Positions 18,488 through 26,758 of a DNA stretch of 64,000 bases are shown here, piece after piece. Location: positions 93,022 through 157,021 of the forward strand of contig JAXEIF010000005.1 in assembly GCA_034120015.1 (NCBI GenBank), written 5' to 3'. The notes beneath the pieces were generated by a model that was not told the DNA's origin, did no database searches, and was given only the letters and a program-made list of their open reading frames with translations. The translations under genes and the position numbers were made by a program. Numbering within the stretch: the stretch's first letter is position 1; each line of letters begins with the position of its first letter. This DNA comes from CALXOJ01 sp034120015. Lineage in GTDB: Bacteria; Spirochaetota; Spirochaetia; JAFGXN01.

Positions 18488-19111
18488 TTATTTCTTTGCC
18501 TGCTTCGAATACTTCAGCTGATAAACTTTATGCATCACCCAACACTCAACCGGATTGATATAATGACCTCCTCCCAAAAACGAAGTTTCAATCACCGCTT
18601 TACATCCTTTTTCAAAAACAATTGCGGAAACTTCGGCATCATCGAACGTACCTCCGATACAGATCGCCCCCTGATTTCGGATAAGAAGCGCAGTTCTGTC
18701 CTTGAGAGCTGATGTTGCATTGACGATCTTACGGGCATCCGTATAAACACCCTCATCAACACAGCGCACGGAAACCCCGACAATCTGAGCCATATCATCC
18801 AACATCGGTTTTACCTTACGTCCGACAATTGAAGCCGTCAGAATCGAATCGGTTGCTGTTCGAAAAATCACATTAACCGAAGGAAACCGTTCAAAAACAG
18901 CCAAATAAAGAAAATATTCTTCAGGCATAACATCCGTAGAAACGTCCGAATCATCCTGGACAACAATCAGATCGGTTTCATTCAGATTCTTCAGATCGGC
19001 GCCTTTTACCGTAACATAACAGACTCCGTCCTTTCGGACAGCAACGGCCCCGCCCGGTGCCGCCAATCCTTTTTCCGTCAACTGTTTTATTTCTTTTACC
19101 GCATCCGTCAT
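18488..19111 (-). CDS. Class II aldolase/adducin-like protein lacking the zinc ligands
   Basis: A 207-residue paralogue of the preceding gene. The fold is recognisable from AAPGGAVAVRKDGVCYVTVKG and IRNQGAICIGGTFDDAE. The metal site is not: the HTH pair of the neighbour (VIHTHQT) corresponds here to VIFRTAT, and the third histidine (NHG) is NQG. The glutamate equivalent to the catalytic Glu73 of fuculose aldolase appears kept (MPEEY). I infer a catalytically inactive or altered partner, perhaps a regulatory or structural subunit of a mixed oligomer. The start at 19111 overlaps the stop of the intact paralogue (ATGA). Confidence 0.75.
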   Translation of the reverse strand: MTDAVKEIKQLTEKGLAAPGGAVAVRKDGVCYVTVKGADLKNLNETDLIVVQDDSDVSTDVMPEEYFLYLAVFERFPSVNVIFRTATDSILTASIVGRKVKPMLDDMAQIVGVSVRCVDEGVYTDARKIVNATSALKDRTALLIRNQGAICIGGTFDDAEVSAIVFEKGCKAVIETSFLGGGHYINPVECWVMHKVYQLKYSKQAKK

Positions 19112-19743
19112 ACACTCTGATCCTTTACATAATGAGTTCGCACCGCTTCGGCATCCCACACTTCCGATCCGGAAACACGGCGGAAAGAATCCCGAATGTA
19201 TCTTTCACACGCTTTTTCGAGGACGGCCGCAATTTCAAATGCATGATCCATGTCGGCCGCCGCGCAGACAGCTCCGTGATTGGCCATGAAAGCCGCGGGA
19301 CGTCCCAATACGGCAGCGGCTGTTCCTTTTGTCAGTTTTTTGGAACCGGGAAGCCCGTATGCGGCACACAAAATTTCATCTCCGAGCACGGATTTGAACT
19401 CTTCGGCCACAGCAACCGTTTTTCGGGCGGCTGCACAGGTCGAGGCGTTGGTCTGATGTGTATGAATCACGGCACCGACGTTCGCATCGTCGGCATAAAT
19501 GGCCGCATGAAGTTTTTTTTCTCCGGACGGCTTATACGGACCATCCCATGTCATATCCTCGATATTCAATATCGGAATATCTTCCGGTTTCAGTGATTCG
19601 TAAGGACGTCCGCTCGGAGTAATGGCTATATGTTTGTCATCAATTCTCTGACTGATATTTCCCCACGTCCTGGCGACAAGGCCTTCTCCCAGCAGACGCT
19701 TTCCGGCTTCGACAACGATCTTTCGGGCTTCTTCCGGTGTCAT
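19108..19743 (-). CDS. Class II aldolase/adducin-family protein (fuculose-phosphate-aldolase-like)
   Basis: A 211-residue zinc enzyme of the FucA/AraD fold. All signature residues are present: GNIS at 28-31, ITPSGRPYE at 41-49, the catalytic-type glutamate in PSGEKKLH (Glu75), zinc ligands His94 and His96 in VIHTHQT, and His156 in MANHGAV. Relatives cleave or epimerise sugar phosphates through an enediolate. The substrate is not predictable. It lies between the aminotransferase gene (14-base gap) and its zinc-less paralogue (4-base overlap), so the three should be made together. Confidence 0.85.
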   Translation of the reverse strand: MTPEEARKIVVEAGKRLLGEGLVARTWGNISQRIDDKHIAITPSGRPYESLKPEDIPILNIEDMTWDGPYKPSGEKKLHAAIYADDANVGAVIHTHQTNASTCAAARKTVAVAEEFKSVLGDEILCAAYGLPGSKKLTKGTAAAVLGRPAAFMANHGAVCAAADMDHAFEIAAVLEKACERYIRDSFRRVSGSEVWDAEAVRTHYVKDQSV

Positions 19744-19757
19744 TTTCCGTTTTTCTC

Positions 19758-21257
19758 CTATTCTTCGCCTTCGGCAATATTTTTGAAGACACGTTCAAAT
19801 CGGGCCAAAGCATCGTCGATAATTTCTTCCGTGTCGGCAGCGGATGTATACATCCGGCTTCCGGCAAGAGTGACGATTCCTTCAGCCATGTAAGCGGCTC
19901 CCATCTTCTGCATCATTTTCTGCCGCCGGGTTGTTTCCTTCAGTACACCCGGAATTTTCCAAAACTTTAACAGACTGATGGAAAACAGCATCGTTCCGAC
20001 TGTTTCCAAATGACAAATCGATCCCTGATTATAAGCAACGAAAGGCAGATTATACTTCTTAATCAGTTCCTGAAGTCCTTTTGTTAACCGGTCCCCCATA
20101 GCACCTGCCTTTTCACACGCATTGGAGTCGATGATCTCTTTAACAGTATAATAACCGGCCAAAGAAGAAAGCGGGTTCGCTGCCAGAGTTCCGCCGACAT
20201 GAGCTTTGTGAACTTTCTTCTCTCCTTCTTTTTTCGTGTCGAGACCGCCGGCAAGGTAAGGTCTCCACTTGTTAAGACCGGCTATGGCTCCCGCCGAAGG
20301 ATATCCGCCGGCAATAACTTTTCCGAAAATCGTCAGGTCGGGCACAATTCCGAAATACCCCTGTGCTCCGTCCGGTCCCAGGCGGAATCCCGTAACTACT
20401 TCGTCAAAAATCAGCAATGCGCCGTATTTTTTACATAACGCCTGAACCTTTTTGGGGAAATCATAGTCCAACGGCCGCGTTCCGCTTTCCGGTCCGACCG
20501 GTTCCATGTAAACAGCCGCTGTTCCGCCGCGCAATACATTTCTTCTCAGAACACGTTTCAGGGACTTTATATCGTTAGGAAAGAATTCCTGCGTATATTT
20601 AAAAATGTTTTTCGGGATTCCGTGAGATCCGAAACTCCGACGTCCGGGAACACGCAAACCATAAGAAAGCTGATCCGACCATCCGTGATAAGCACCACCC
20701 ATCTTTACAATATTTTTGTGTCCCGTTGCACAGCGGGCGATTCTCGCAGCTGCCATACACGCCTCTGTTCCGGAGTTCAGCGCACGGAAAAACTCCACAC
20801 CGGGATAAGTATCGCAAACCAATTTTGCCAGTTTCAATTCATATTCATGAAACAATCCGGTAGCGGGACCGCAGGTATCCAACAGTTCTTTTACTTTCTC
20901 CCGAATCTTCGGAGGATTCGACCCCAACACTGTCGGACCCCCGGCCTGCAAAAAATCGATATAACGGTTCCCGTCAATATCGTACAGATAAGCCCCCTCT
21001 GCCTTTGTAAACACAAGAGGAAAAGGATAATTAAAAGCCAGATTATGCTGAACTCCGCCCGGAATATAATTCATGGCTTCCTGTATCATGGCTTTCGATT
21101 TTTGGCATTTAGTCTCATAGTATTCCAAATACTTATCCATTGCTTCTTTTTTAATTCCGCGAATCGGCTGACGAATTAATGCATTCAACTGATCCATGAC
21201 TTTTTGAGTGTCGTGATACTCCTGTATCGCATAACCGGGTCGATTTGACATAACCAT
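19758..21257 (-). CDS. Class III aminotransferase, glutamate-1-semialdehyde-aminomutase-like
   Basis: A 499-residue pyridoxal-phosphate enzyme. Typical motifs: IPGGVQHNLAFNYPFPLVF, YLYDIDGNRYIDFLQAGGP, RALNSGTEACMAAARIAR (phosphate-binding), LLIFDEVVTGFRLGPDGAQG and the lysine motif IFGKVIAGGYPSAG. It is longer than true HemL (~430) through an N-terminal extension of ~50 residues and a longer C-terminus, and it is not next to other heme genes. A non-heme role as a transaminase or aminomutase in a small catabolic or biosynthetic pathway is therefore more likely. First gene of the TetR-controlled operon. Confidence 0.85.
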   Translation of the reverse strand: MVMSNRPGYAIQEYHDTQKVMDQLNALIRQPIRGIKKEAMDKYLEYYETKCQKSKAMIQEAMNYIPGGVQHNLAFNYPFPLVFTKAEGAYLYDIDGNRYIDFLQAGGPTVLGSNPPKIREKVKELLDTCGPATGLFHEYELKLAKLVCDTYPGVEFFRALNSGTEACMAAARIARCATGHKNIVKMGGAYHGWSDQLSYGLRVPGRRSFGSHGIPKNIFKYTQEFFPNDIKSLKRVLRRNVLRGGTAAVYMEPVGPESGTRPLDYDFPKKVQALCKKYGALLIFDEVVTGFRLGPDGAQGYFGIVPDLTIFGKVIAGGYPSAGAIAGLNKWRPYLAGGLDTKKEGEKKVHKAHVGGTLAANPLSSLAGYYTVKEIIDSNACEKAGAMGDRLTKGLQELIKKYNLPFVAYNQGSICHLETVGTMLFSISLLKFWKIPGVLKETTRRQKMMQKMGAAYMAEGIVTLAGSRMYTSAADTEEIIDDALARFERVFKNIAEGEE

Positions 21258-21279
21258 TCTCCTATTGTTAAAAGAAATT

Positions 21280-21305
21280 AATAAATGAACTGCGGTTCAT
21301 TTATT
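21280..21305. promoter_or_regulatory. Operator palindrome, probable TetR-family binding site
   Basis: Perfect inverted repeat AATAAATGAAC-TGCG-GTTCATTTATT (11-base arms, 4-base centre). The TGAAC-N4-GTTCA core is typical of TetR/AcrR operators. It begins 2 bases downstream of the -10 box of the aminotransferase promoter, over the transcription start, where a bound repressor would block initiation. The TetR gene ends 45 bases away. Confidence 0.8.
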
Positions 21306-21307
21306 GT

Positions 21308-21336
21308 ATTTTACCCCTGATTTCTCTATATTGCAA
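21308..21336 (-). promoter_or_regulatory. Promoter of the aminotransferase-aldolase-OYE operon
   Basis: On the minus strand TTGCAA (21336-21331), 17-base spacer, TAAAAT (21313-21308). The operator palindrome follows directly. AGGAG lies just before the ATG at 21257. Confidence 0.7.
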
Positions 21337-21350
21337 GTTTTTTTTTATAA

Positions 21351-22013
21351 TTATTCGGAAAAACAAAAGGCGCCCCTGATGAACCGCATCATTTGCGCAA
21401 TCACGAGCTCATTATCACCGCTTTTTTCTTCCCCCAGGTAAATTTTCTTCCTTTCTTTATAATACTCGCACGAGTAAGAAAACTGCATCATCATAAATAA
21501 ATTATCCAGACAAAAGGCAAATATCCGTTCGTCAATTGCCTGGGGAAAAGATTCCTGTTTCTTTGCAGTTTCGATAATAGTCCGGTAACAGGATGCCGAA
21601 ACGCTCTCGATTTCTTCGGCGATCCGCATGGAAAGCTGAAAATTTCCTTCCGATGTCATTTCGTTATAAATCTTGTTGACATACGGATGGCGTAAGGAAA
21701 AACGCTGAAGCGTTCTTAAAACGGTTTCGACTTTCTCGAAAAAAGGTTCGTTTCCGGCTGCCAGAGGCAAAAGGACCGACTCAAGATCTTTTTTCATTGT
21801 CTGTACCGCATCCAAAAAAACTTCTTCCTTCGTTTCGAAATACTGATACAGAGATCCGACGCATATACCCGCTTCATCGGCAATCATTTTCATTTTTGCG
21901 TTTGTGTAGCCGTTCTCCGCAAAAATTTTAATGGCTGCATTTCGTATTTTTTCCTGCTTTTTTTTCGACAGGCGCTCAAATGTCGATTTAAAAAACAGTG
22001 TCGATTCTTCCAT
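21351..22013 (-). CDS. TetR/AcrR-family transcriptional regulator
   Basis: A 220-residue regulator. The N-terminal DNA-binding domain is clear (IRNAAIKIFAENGYTNAKMK followed by IADEAGICVGSLYQYFETKEEVF, quoted in parts), and the rest is the all-helical ligand domain. The start at 22013 is preferred over longer readings that run into the outer-membrane protein gene; AGGTGG lies 9 bases upstream. It most likely represses the operon starting at 21257 through the palindrome at 21280-21305. It is separated from the upstream gene by a strong terminator with no obvious promoter in between, so its own expression may be low or depend on read-through. Confidence 0.9.
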   Translation of the reverse strand: MEESTLFFKSTFERLSKKKQEKIRNAAIKIFAENGYTNAKMKMIADEAGICVGSLYQYFETKEEVFLDAVQTMKKDLESVLLPLAAGNEPFFEKVETVLRTLQRFSLRHPYVNKIYNEMTSEGNFQLSMRIAEEIESVSASCYRTIIETAKKQESFPQAIDERIFAFCLDNLFMMMQFSYSCEYYKERKKIYLGEEKSGDNELVIAQMMRFIRGAFCFSE

Positions 22014-22031
22014 ATTTATGTTTCCACCTGT

Positions 22032-22056
22032 AAAAAAAGGCAGCCGAAAGGCTGCC
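22032..22056 (-). terminator. Intrinsic terminator after the first BamA-like gene
   Basis: On the minus strand GGCAGCC-TTTC-GGCTGCC (7-pair perfect stem, 4-base loop) followed by TTTTTTTA. It begins 9 bases after the stop of the upstream gene and ends about 20 bases before the TetR start codon. Confidence 0.9.
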
Positions 22057-22065
22057 GCAAAATAA

Positions 22066-24150
22066 TCAGTAAAATTTGCTGACACCGAAGTTAAACAACG
22101 GTTTGCCGTCTTTTTCCTTGATATTGTTCGGTCCCCAGGAAAGATCCAATCCCAAATAGAGACCTTCAAAGAACGGCACATAAATATTAAATCCGATACC
22201 TGTCGACCAGACAGGAATTTCCGACCACATTTTCTTATAGTCGTTTCCGTAATTACCGACATCGGCAAACAGATCCAGCTCGATAATAACGATTTTGCTG
22301 ACATAAGGAATAGGCGGTGTAAAACATACATCAAAATTGCCCCTGTAGTATCCTTTACCGCTTCCCTGCATATTGGTCGGAATATTTCTGACCAATGAAC
22401 GGTTTCCGAAATAGAACTGTTTTGCAACAATATCGGTCGTAGTATATCCTGTGGCAACATATCCCTTAAACTCAAACCAGGGAACAGGAATATAATGAAA
22501 GGTAAAATTTGTATCAATTTTATTGTACACTTTTTCGGTAATTAAAGAACCGTCTCCCCTGTTTTTGGTCATATAACCGTCCAGCGCTATCGGCAATCCG
22601 ACAGTATCGGTAATACTGAAATTAATTCCCTTATCGCGGTAGCCGCCGTCCCGACGGTAGTTGTTAAAACTGTACCCGAAATCAAAATTCATGTAATGAC
22701 CGAATCCGATATAATCTTCATCATACTCGAAATCTTCGGCGAGGTTCAGCCAACCGGTTGCAAATTTTTCGGGCATACCCAAAAATCGGGATGAATCGGA
22801 TTTCTGAGACTGAATAAAATCATATCCGACCGTAAAAGCAAATGACTGATACCACATAATCTGCCTTAAATCGGGCAACTCGAGCGAATAACTGACTTTT
22901 GCGTAAGTATTTACGGTATCTTCGCGATAACCCTTTGTCCGTTTTTCGACAGCTTCACCTGCCGTTCCTCTCGTTTCGGTATACTTATTGGTCGAATCGT
23001 AGCTCACAGACATTTCGTAATTAAAATAGGTATTGGCAATTTTGGGAATCGAAAAAGCCAGACTGAATGTCGGCATCAAATCCTTTAGTGTAAATTTGAA
23101 GTTAATCGTACTCTTTGTCCCCAGAAAGTTTTTGTCCCAAAAACCGATTCCGAGTCTCAGCTGATCCGATCCGAACGCCAAATCAAACTGCGGCAACAGG
23201 GTCAGTTTATCTTTTGTCACAAAAACAAGAATGACATCACCTTCGGCATCGTAAATAACCCCCCAGTCAACAGATGTACAGACTCCCAAATTCATCAGCT
23301 TTTGTGCCGCCGCATCCAGCTGTTCGACCGATACGGTATCACCGACCTTAAAATCAAGTTCTCTCAAGTAAACCCAATTTTGCGTATACCAGTTACCGAG
23401 AAACTGAATTTTGGAAACCGTAATCTCTTCCGAACGCAATTCTTTGCTTCCGCCGTATTCGGAAACAATAATCTGAAGGGCGTAAACAGGATTACCGTCC
23501 TTATCCTTTTTTTCCTCTCTGAGTCCCCAGGAAATATCATTAAAAACATACAGGTCGTCAATACGGGAAACAGCCTCCTTAATTTCTTCGGCCGTATAAG
23601 TTCCTCTTTTATCAAGACTGACGGCATCACCGAGCGCCCGACGACTGACAAAAAAGTTATTACGGCAGTAGAAATCAATTCGACAGAGTGTTACGGTCCC
23701 TTCAAAATCCCGAAAGCCCGGATTATCAATTAAAACAACATGAACCGTCACCTGATCTTTTGCATCTATTGTATAATAAAAATCAATCGATTCGATCTCG
23801 TCTTTTTCTCTGAGACTGTTCATGAGTCCAACAACGTCATCATTGGTAATCGTTTTGTCAAGCCCCTTTTTAATATCTCCCGCAATAACCCAGGAAGCGA
23901 TATAATTACCGAAAATACCGCGTAAATCATCCCGATAAATGCGGTTCTCGTAAACTTTTACTCCTTTCAGTTTTTTTTCGCCTTCAAAAGTCCGGATCAC
24001 CTCATCGGAAGCAGGCTCATCTGAGGGTTTGGCAACCTCTACCGTCGGCACCGTATCCGAAGCCACGGCAGAGACAGGTTCTTCCTGTGCAAAAAGTACG
24101 CCCGCGAAAAATATTAACAACAAAACAAGAAACCGGTGATTCTTTGCCAT
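22066..24150 (-). CDS. BamA/TamA-family outer-membrane protein, copy 1
   Basis: A 694-residue protein with signal peptide (RFLVLLLIFFAGVLFAQ), an acidic linker, about three POTRA-like repeats over residues ~60-315 (for example VSKIQFLGNWYTQNWVYLRE and KLMNLGVCTSVDWGV), and a ~370-residue beta-barrel ending in an aromatic residue (VSKFY). The family inserts or secretes outer-membrane proteins. Canonical BamA has five POTRAs and ~800 residues, so these look like a lineage-specific shorter variant. A closely similar copy lies directly upstream. GGGGG precedes the ATG. Confidence 0.85.
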   Translation of the reverse strand: MAKNHRFLVLLLIFFAGVLFAQEEPVSAVASDTVPTVEVAKPSDEPASDEVIRTFEGEKKLKGVKVYENRIYRDDLRGIFGNYIASWVIAGDIKKGLDKTITNDDVVGLMNSLREKDEIESIDFYYTIDAKDQVTVHVVLIDNPGFRDFEGTVTLCRIDFYCRNNFFVSRRALGDAVSLDKRGTYTAEEIKEAVSRIDDLYVFNDISWGLREEKKDKDGNPVYALQIIVSEYGGSKELRSEEITVSKIQFLGNWYTQNWVYLRELDFKVGDTVSVEQLDAAAQKLMNLGVCTSVDWGVIYDAEGDVILVFVTKDKLTLLPQFDLAFGSDQLRLGIGFWDKNFLGTKSTINFKFTLKDLMPTFSLAFSIPKIANTYFNYEMSVSYDSTNKYTETRGTAGEAVEKRTKGYREDTVNTYAKVSYSLELPDLRQIMWYQSFAFTVGYDFIQSQKSDSSRFLGMPEKFATGWLNLAEDFEYDEDYIGFGHYMNFDFGYSFNNYRRDGGYRDKGINFSITDTVGLPIALDGYMTKNRGDGSLITEKVYNKIDTNFTFHYIPVPWFEFKGYVATGYTTTDIVAKQFYFGNRSLVRNIPTNMQGSGKGYYRGNFDVCFTPPIPYVSKIVIIELDLFADVGNYGNDYKKMWSEIPVWSTGIGFNIYVPFFEGLYLGLDLSWGPNNIKEKDGKPLFNFGVSKFY

Positions 24151-24207
24151 AATCTTACCCCCACATCTTTATCCAAAGTCAAGATCTTTTATCGGTTTTT
24201 ACGGGAA

Positions 24208-24245
24208 GGAAGGGGGTTAAATTCCGATCTTTCTTACCCCCTTCC
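24208..24245. repeat. Inverted repeat between the two BamA-like genes
   Basis: GGAAGGGGGT (24208-24217) and ACCCCCTTCC (24236-24245), 10-base perfect arms with an 18-base loop. A second small stem (CCTGT-CGGCA-ACAGG, 24244-24258) adjoins it. There is no T-run after it on the minus strand, so it is a weak terminator candidate; an mRNA processing or stabilising hairpin in the shared transcript is equally possible. Confidence 0.55.
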
Positions 24246-24323
24246 TGTCGGCAACAGGGCAATTCTTCTATGTCCGTCTCTTTTCTCCCAAACGGATACC
24301 GAACAACTGCCGCATTTCCGATA

Positions 24324-26402
24324 TTAATAGTATTTTCTGACAGCAAAGTTAAACAATGGTTTGCCGTCTTTCTGCTGAACGTTTCCGGGACCCCAGGAAA
24401 GATCCATAACCAGGTACAATCCCTCCAAAAACGGAACATAAACATTGACACCCAGACCGGTCGACCAAATCGGTATCTGCTTCCACATTTCGGGATAACT
24501 CTGTCCGTAATTACCGACATCGGCAAAAAGGGCAAATTCGAAAATAACGACCTTGCTGACATAGGGGATTAATGGTGTAAAACAAACGTCGAAATTACCT
24601 CTGTAATATCCCTTGCCGCTACCCTGCATACCGTTCGGAATATTGCGAACCAGAGAACGCATTCCAAAATAGAATTGCTTTGCAACAATATCACTGGTTG
24701 TATAACCGGTCGCCATATATCCTTTAAATTCAAACCAATGAACCGGAACATAATGGAATGTAAAATTGGTTTCAAATGTATTGTAAATTTTTTCGGTAAT
24801 TTCCTGACCGGTATCCTGATTTTTGCTCATGTATCCGTCCAGAGCAATCGGAACACCAATCGAATTTGTCATGGAGAAGTTGATTCCTTTGGTCCGATAC
24901 CCTCTTTCATTACGATAATTATTAAAGGAATAAGACAGATCGAAGTTCATATAATGACCGGAACCGATTTTTGTTTCATCATACTGAAAATCCGAATCCA
25001 AATTCAACCAGCCGGTCGCAAATGAATCCGGCATTCCCAAATAATTTGTGGCCTGTTCTTTTTTCGATTGAACAAACTGATAACCGACTGAGGCACCGAA
25101 TTCCTGGTACCACATAATCTGTTTTTTATCTGCCAGTTCCAAAGAATAACTGCCGCCGAACGATGCGTTGACAACGTCTTCGCGATATCCCTTTTCCCGA
25201 ATTTCGATTGCACTGCCTTCGACTTTTCTTGTTTTTGTATACTTATTCGTCGAGTCATAACTTAAAGCCATGTCGATATTGAAATAAGTATTTGCCACTT
25301 TCGGCACATTGAGCGACAAACTGAAAACCGGCATCAAATCTTTTAATTTAAACTCAAATACAATCATTGATTTGGTGCCCAAAAAGTTTTTATCCCAAAA
25401 GCCGACCCCCAGACGCAGCTGATCGGATCCGAAGGCAAAGTCAAAGCTGGGCAAAAGAGTTAATTTATCGCGGGTATTGAATACAAGAATGGCATTTCCG
25501 CTTTCGTCGTAAAGAATTCCCCAGTCAACAGATGTACATACTCCCAAATTCATTAATTTCTGAGCCGCGGCATCCAACTGGTTCACATTAACCACATCAC
25601 CTTCTTTGAAATCAAGTTCGCGAATATAAACCCATTCCTTTGTATACCAGTTTCCCAGGAAGCGGATTTGAGAAACAACAAATTCTTGCTCACGGACATC
25701 CTTACTTCCGGGATATTCGGAAACAATAATCTGAAGCGCATAAGAAGGAACTCCGTTTTTGTCTTTTTTCTCCTCTCTTAATCCCCATAAAATATTGTTG
25801 TATACACGCAATCCGTCTATGCGGGCCACAGCCTCTTTAATTTGTTTTTCATCATATTCTTCATTCTTCTTCAGATTGACAGCATCCCCCAATGCCCGTC
25901 GATTCACGAAAAAGTTATTCCGGCAATAAAAATCGACACGGGCCAGTCTGATATTGCCCTCAAATTCCTGAAATCCGGGGTTGTCGATAAGCGTTACATG
26001 AATTGTCACCCTGTCCTTATCATCAAATGTATAATAAAAATCAACCGATTCGATTTCGTCTTTCTCTCTGAGTTTTTCCATAGCAGCAACGACATCTTCA
26101 TTCGTAATGAATTTTTTGGGTAAATCACCTTTGATGTCACCGGCAATCAGAGCAGACGCTATATAGTTTCCGAAAACACCGCGTAAATCATCCCGATAAA
26201 TGCGGTTCTCATAAACTTTTACACCTTTCAGTTTTTTTTCACCCTCGAAAATCCGAATCACCTCGTCGGTTGCAGGTTCCTCCGAAGAATCAGCAACTTC
26301 AACCGTCGGCGTATCGGATCCGGTCTCTGCCCCGGCATCCTGTGCAAACAAATACACCGAGAAAAACATCAGCAAAAAAACACCTACCCCTATGCGCTTC
26401 AT
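24324..26402 (-). CDS. BamA/TamA-family outer-membrane protein, copy 2
   Basis: A 692-residue paralogue of the next gene downstream, with the same plan: signal peptide (VFLLMFFSVYLFAQ), acidic linker, about three POTRA-like repeats, barrel, aromatic end (VRKYY). The two share long nearly identical segments, for instance FEGEKKLKGVKVYENRIYRD, and the barrel parts differ mostly in the loops. The start at 26402 follows AGGAG and a typical signal peptide; the in-frame ATG at 26438 would precede the signal with a hydrophilic stretch. It has its own promoter. Confidence 0.85.
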   Translation of the reverse strand: MKRIGVGVFLLMFFSVYLFAQDAGAETGSDTPTVEVADSSEEPATDEVIRIFEGEKKLKGVKVYENRIYRDDLRGVFGNYIASALIAGDIKGDLPKKFITNEDVVAAMEKLREKDEIESVDFYYTFDDKDRVTIHVTLIDNPGFQEFEGNIRLARVDFYCRNNFFVNRRALGDAVNLKKNEEYDEKQIKEAVARIDGLRVYNNILWGLREEKKDKNGVPSYALQIIVSEYPGSKDVREQEFVVSQIRFLGNWYTKEWVYIRELDFKEGDVVNVNQLDAAAQKLMNLGVCTSVDWGILYDESGNAILVFNTRDKLTLLPSFDFAFGSDQLRLGVGFWDKNFLGTKSMIVFEFKLKDLMPVFSLSLNVPKVANTYFNIDMALSYDSTNKYTKTRKVEGSAIEIREKGYREDVVNASFGGSYSLELADKKQIMWYQEFGASVGYQFVQSKKEQATNYLGMPDSFATGWLNLDSDFQYDETKIGSGHYMNFDLSYSFNNYRNERGYRTKGINFSMTNSIGVPIALDGYMSKNQDTGQEITEKIYNTFETNFTFHYVPVHWFEFKGYMATGYTTSDIVAKQFYFGMRSLVRNIPNGMQGSGKGYYRGNFDVCFTPLIPYVSKVVIFEFALFADVGNYGQSYPEMWKQIPIWSTGLGVNVYVPFLEGLYLVMDLSWGPGNVQQKDGKPLFNFAVRKYY

Positions 26403-26429
26403 AACTTCTCCTGTTATATTATTTGCTTT

Positions 26430-26458
26430 ATGGTACAACGAATTTTCATCGGTGTAAA
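26430..26458 (-). promoter_or_regulatory. Promoter of the BamA-like pair
   Basis: On the minus strand TTTACA (26458-26453), 17-base spacer, TACCAT (26435-26430), 28 bases before the ATG of copy 2. Confidence 0.55.
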
Positions 26459-26492
26459 GAATTTAATATATAATTAAAATTGTAACTTCCGG

Positions 26493-26532
26493 GCAAAAAT
26501 AAACCCGACCGTACGGTCGGGTTTATTTTTGC
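26493..26532 (-). terminator. 40-base perfect palindrome, terminator of the zinc-ribbon gene
   Basis: GCAAAAATAAACCCGACCGT and its exact reverse complement, with a central GTAC. The A-rich and T-rich outer parts flank a GC-rich core, so it can terminate transcription from either side. It lies 9 bases after the stop at 26542. Confidence 0.92.
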
Positions 26533-26541
26533 TTACGATTT

Positions 26542-26736
26542 TTAAAGTGCTGCCACTTTTTCCTGAAGCTTACCGTGAGCCAGTCCGGCTTTACACTGCT
26601 TACAGACGGTTACCTTTTTCTCTCCGGCTTCCACCTCGTAGGTTGCCTTGATATTGGTTCGGCCGCACACGGGACAGACACCTTTTCCGCGGTTATATCT
26701 TTCGAAAGTTCCTTTTCCTCGATTGGCTTTAGACAT
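26542..26736 (-). CDS. Small zinc-ribbon protein (64 aa)
   Basis: A basic 64-residue protein with two CxxC pairs, CPVC and CKQC, 20 residues apart in a lysine-rich context, giving a four-cysteine zinc ribbon. I cannot assign a named family; it is not recognisable as L28, L32, L36 or DksA. The start at 26736 has a perfect AAGGAG site six bases upstream, and the longer reading to 26787 would include the promoter. A consensus promoter and a 40-base palindromic terminator make it a self-contained, apparently highly expressed unit, which suggests a ribosome- or RNA-polymerase-associated role (inference). Confidence 0.8.
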   Translation of the reverse strand: MSKANRGKGTFERYNRGKGVCPVCGRTNIKATYEVEAGEKKVTVCKQCKAGLAHGKLQEKVAAL

Positions 26737-26758
26737 ACTTATCTCCTTTATTTTTCCG

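Noticed and set aside
19758..21257. True HemL (tetrapyrrole synthesis)
   Set aside because: Longer than HemL, not near other heme genes, and under a TetR-type operator with unrelated enzymes.
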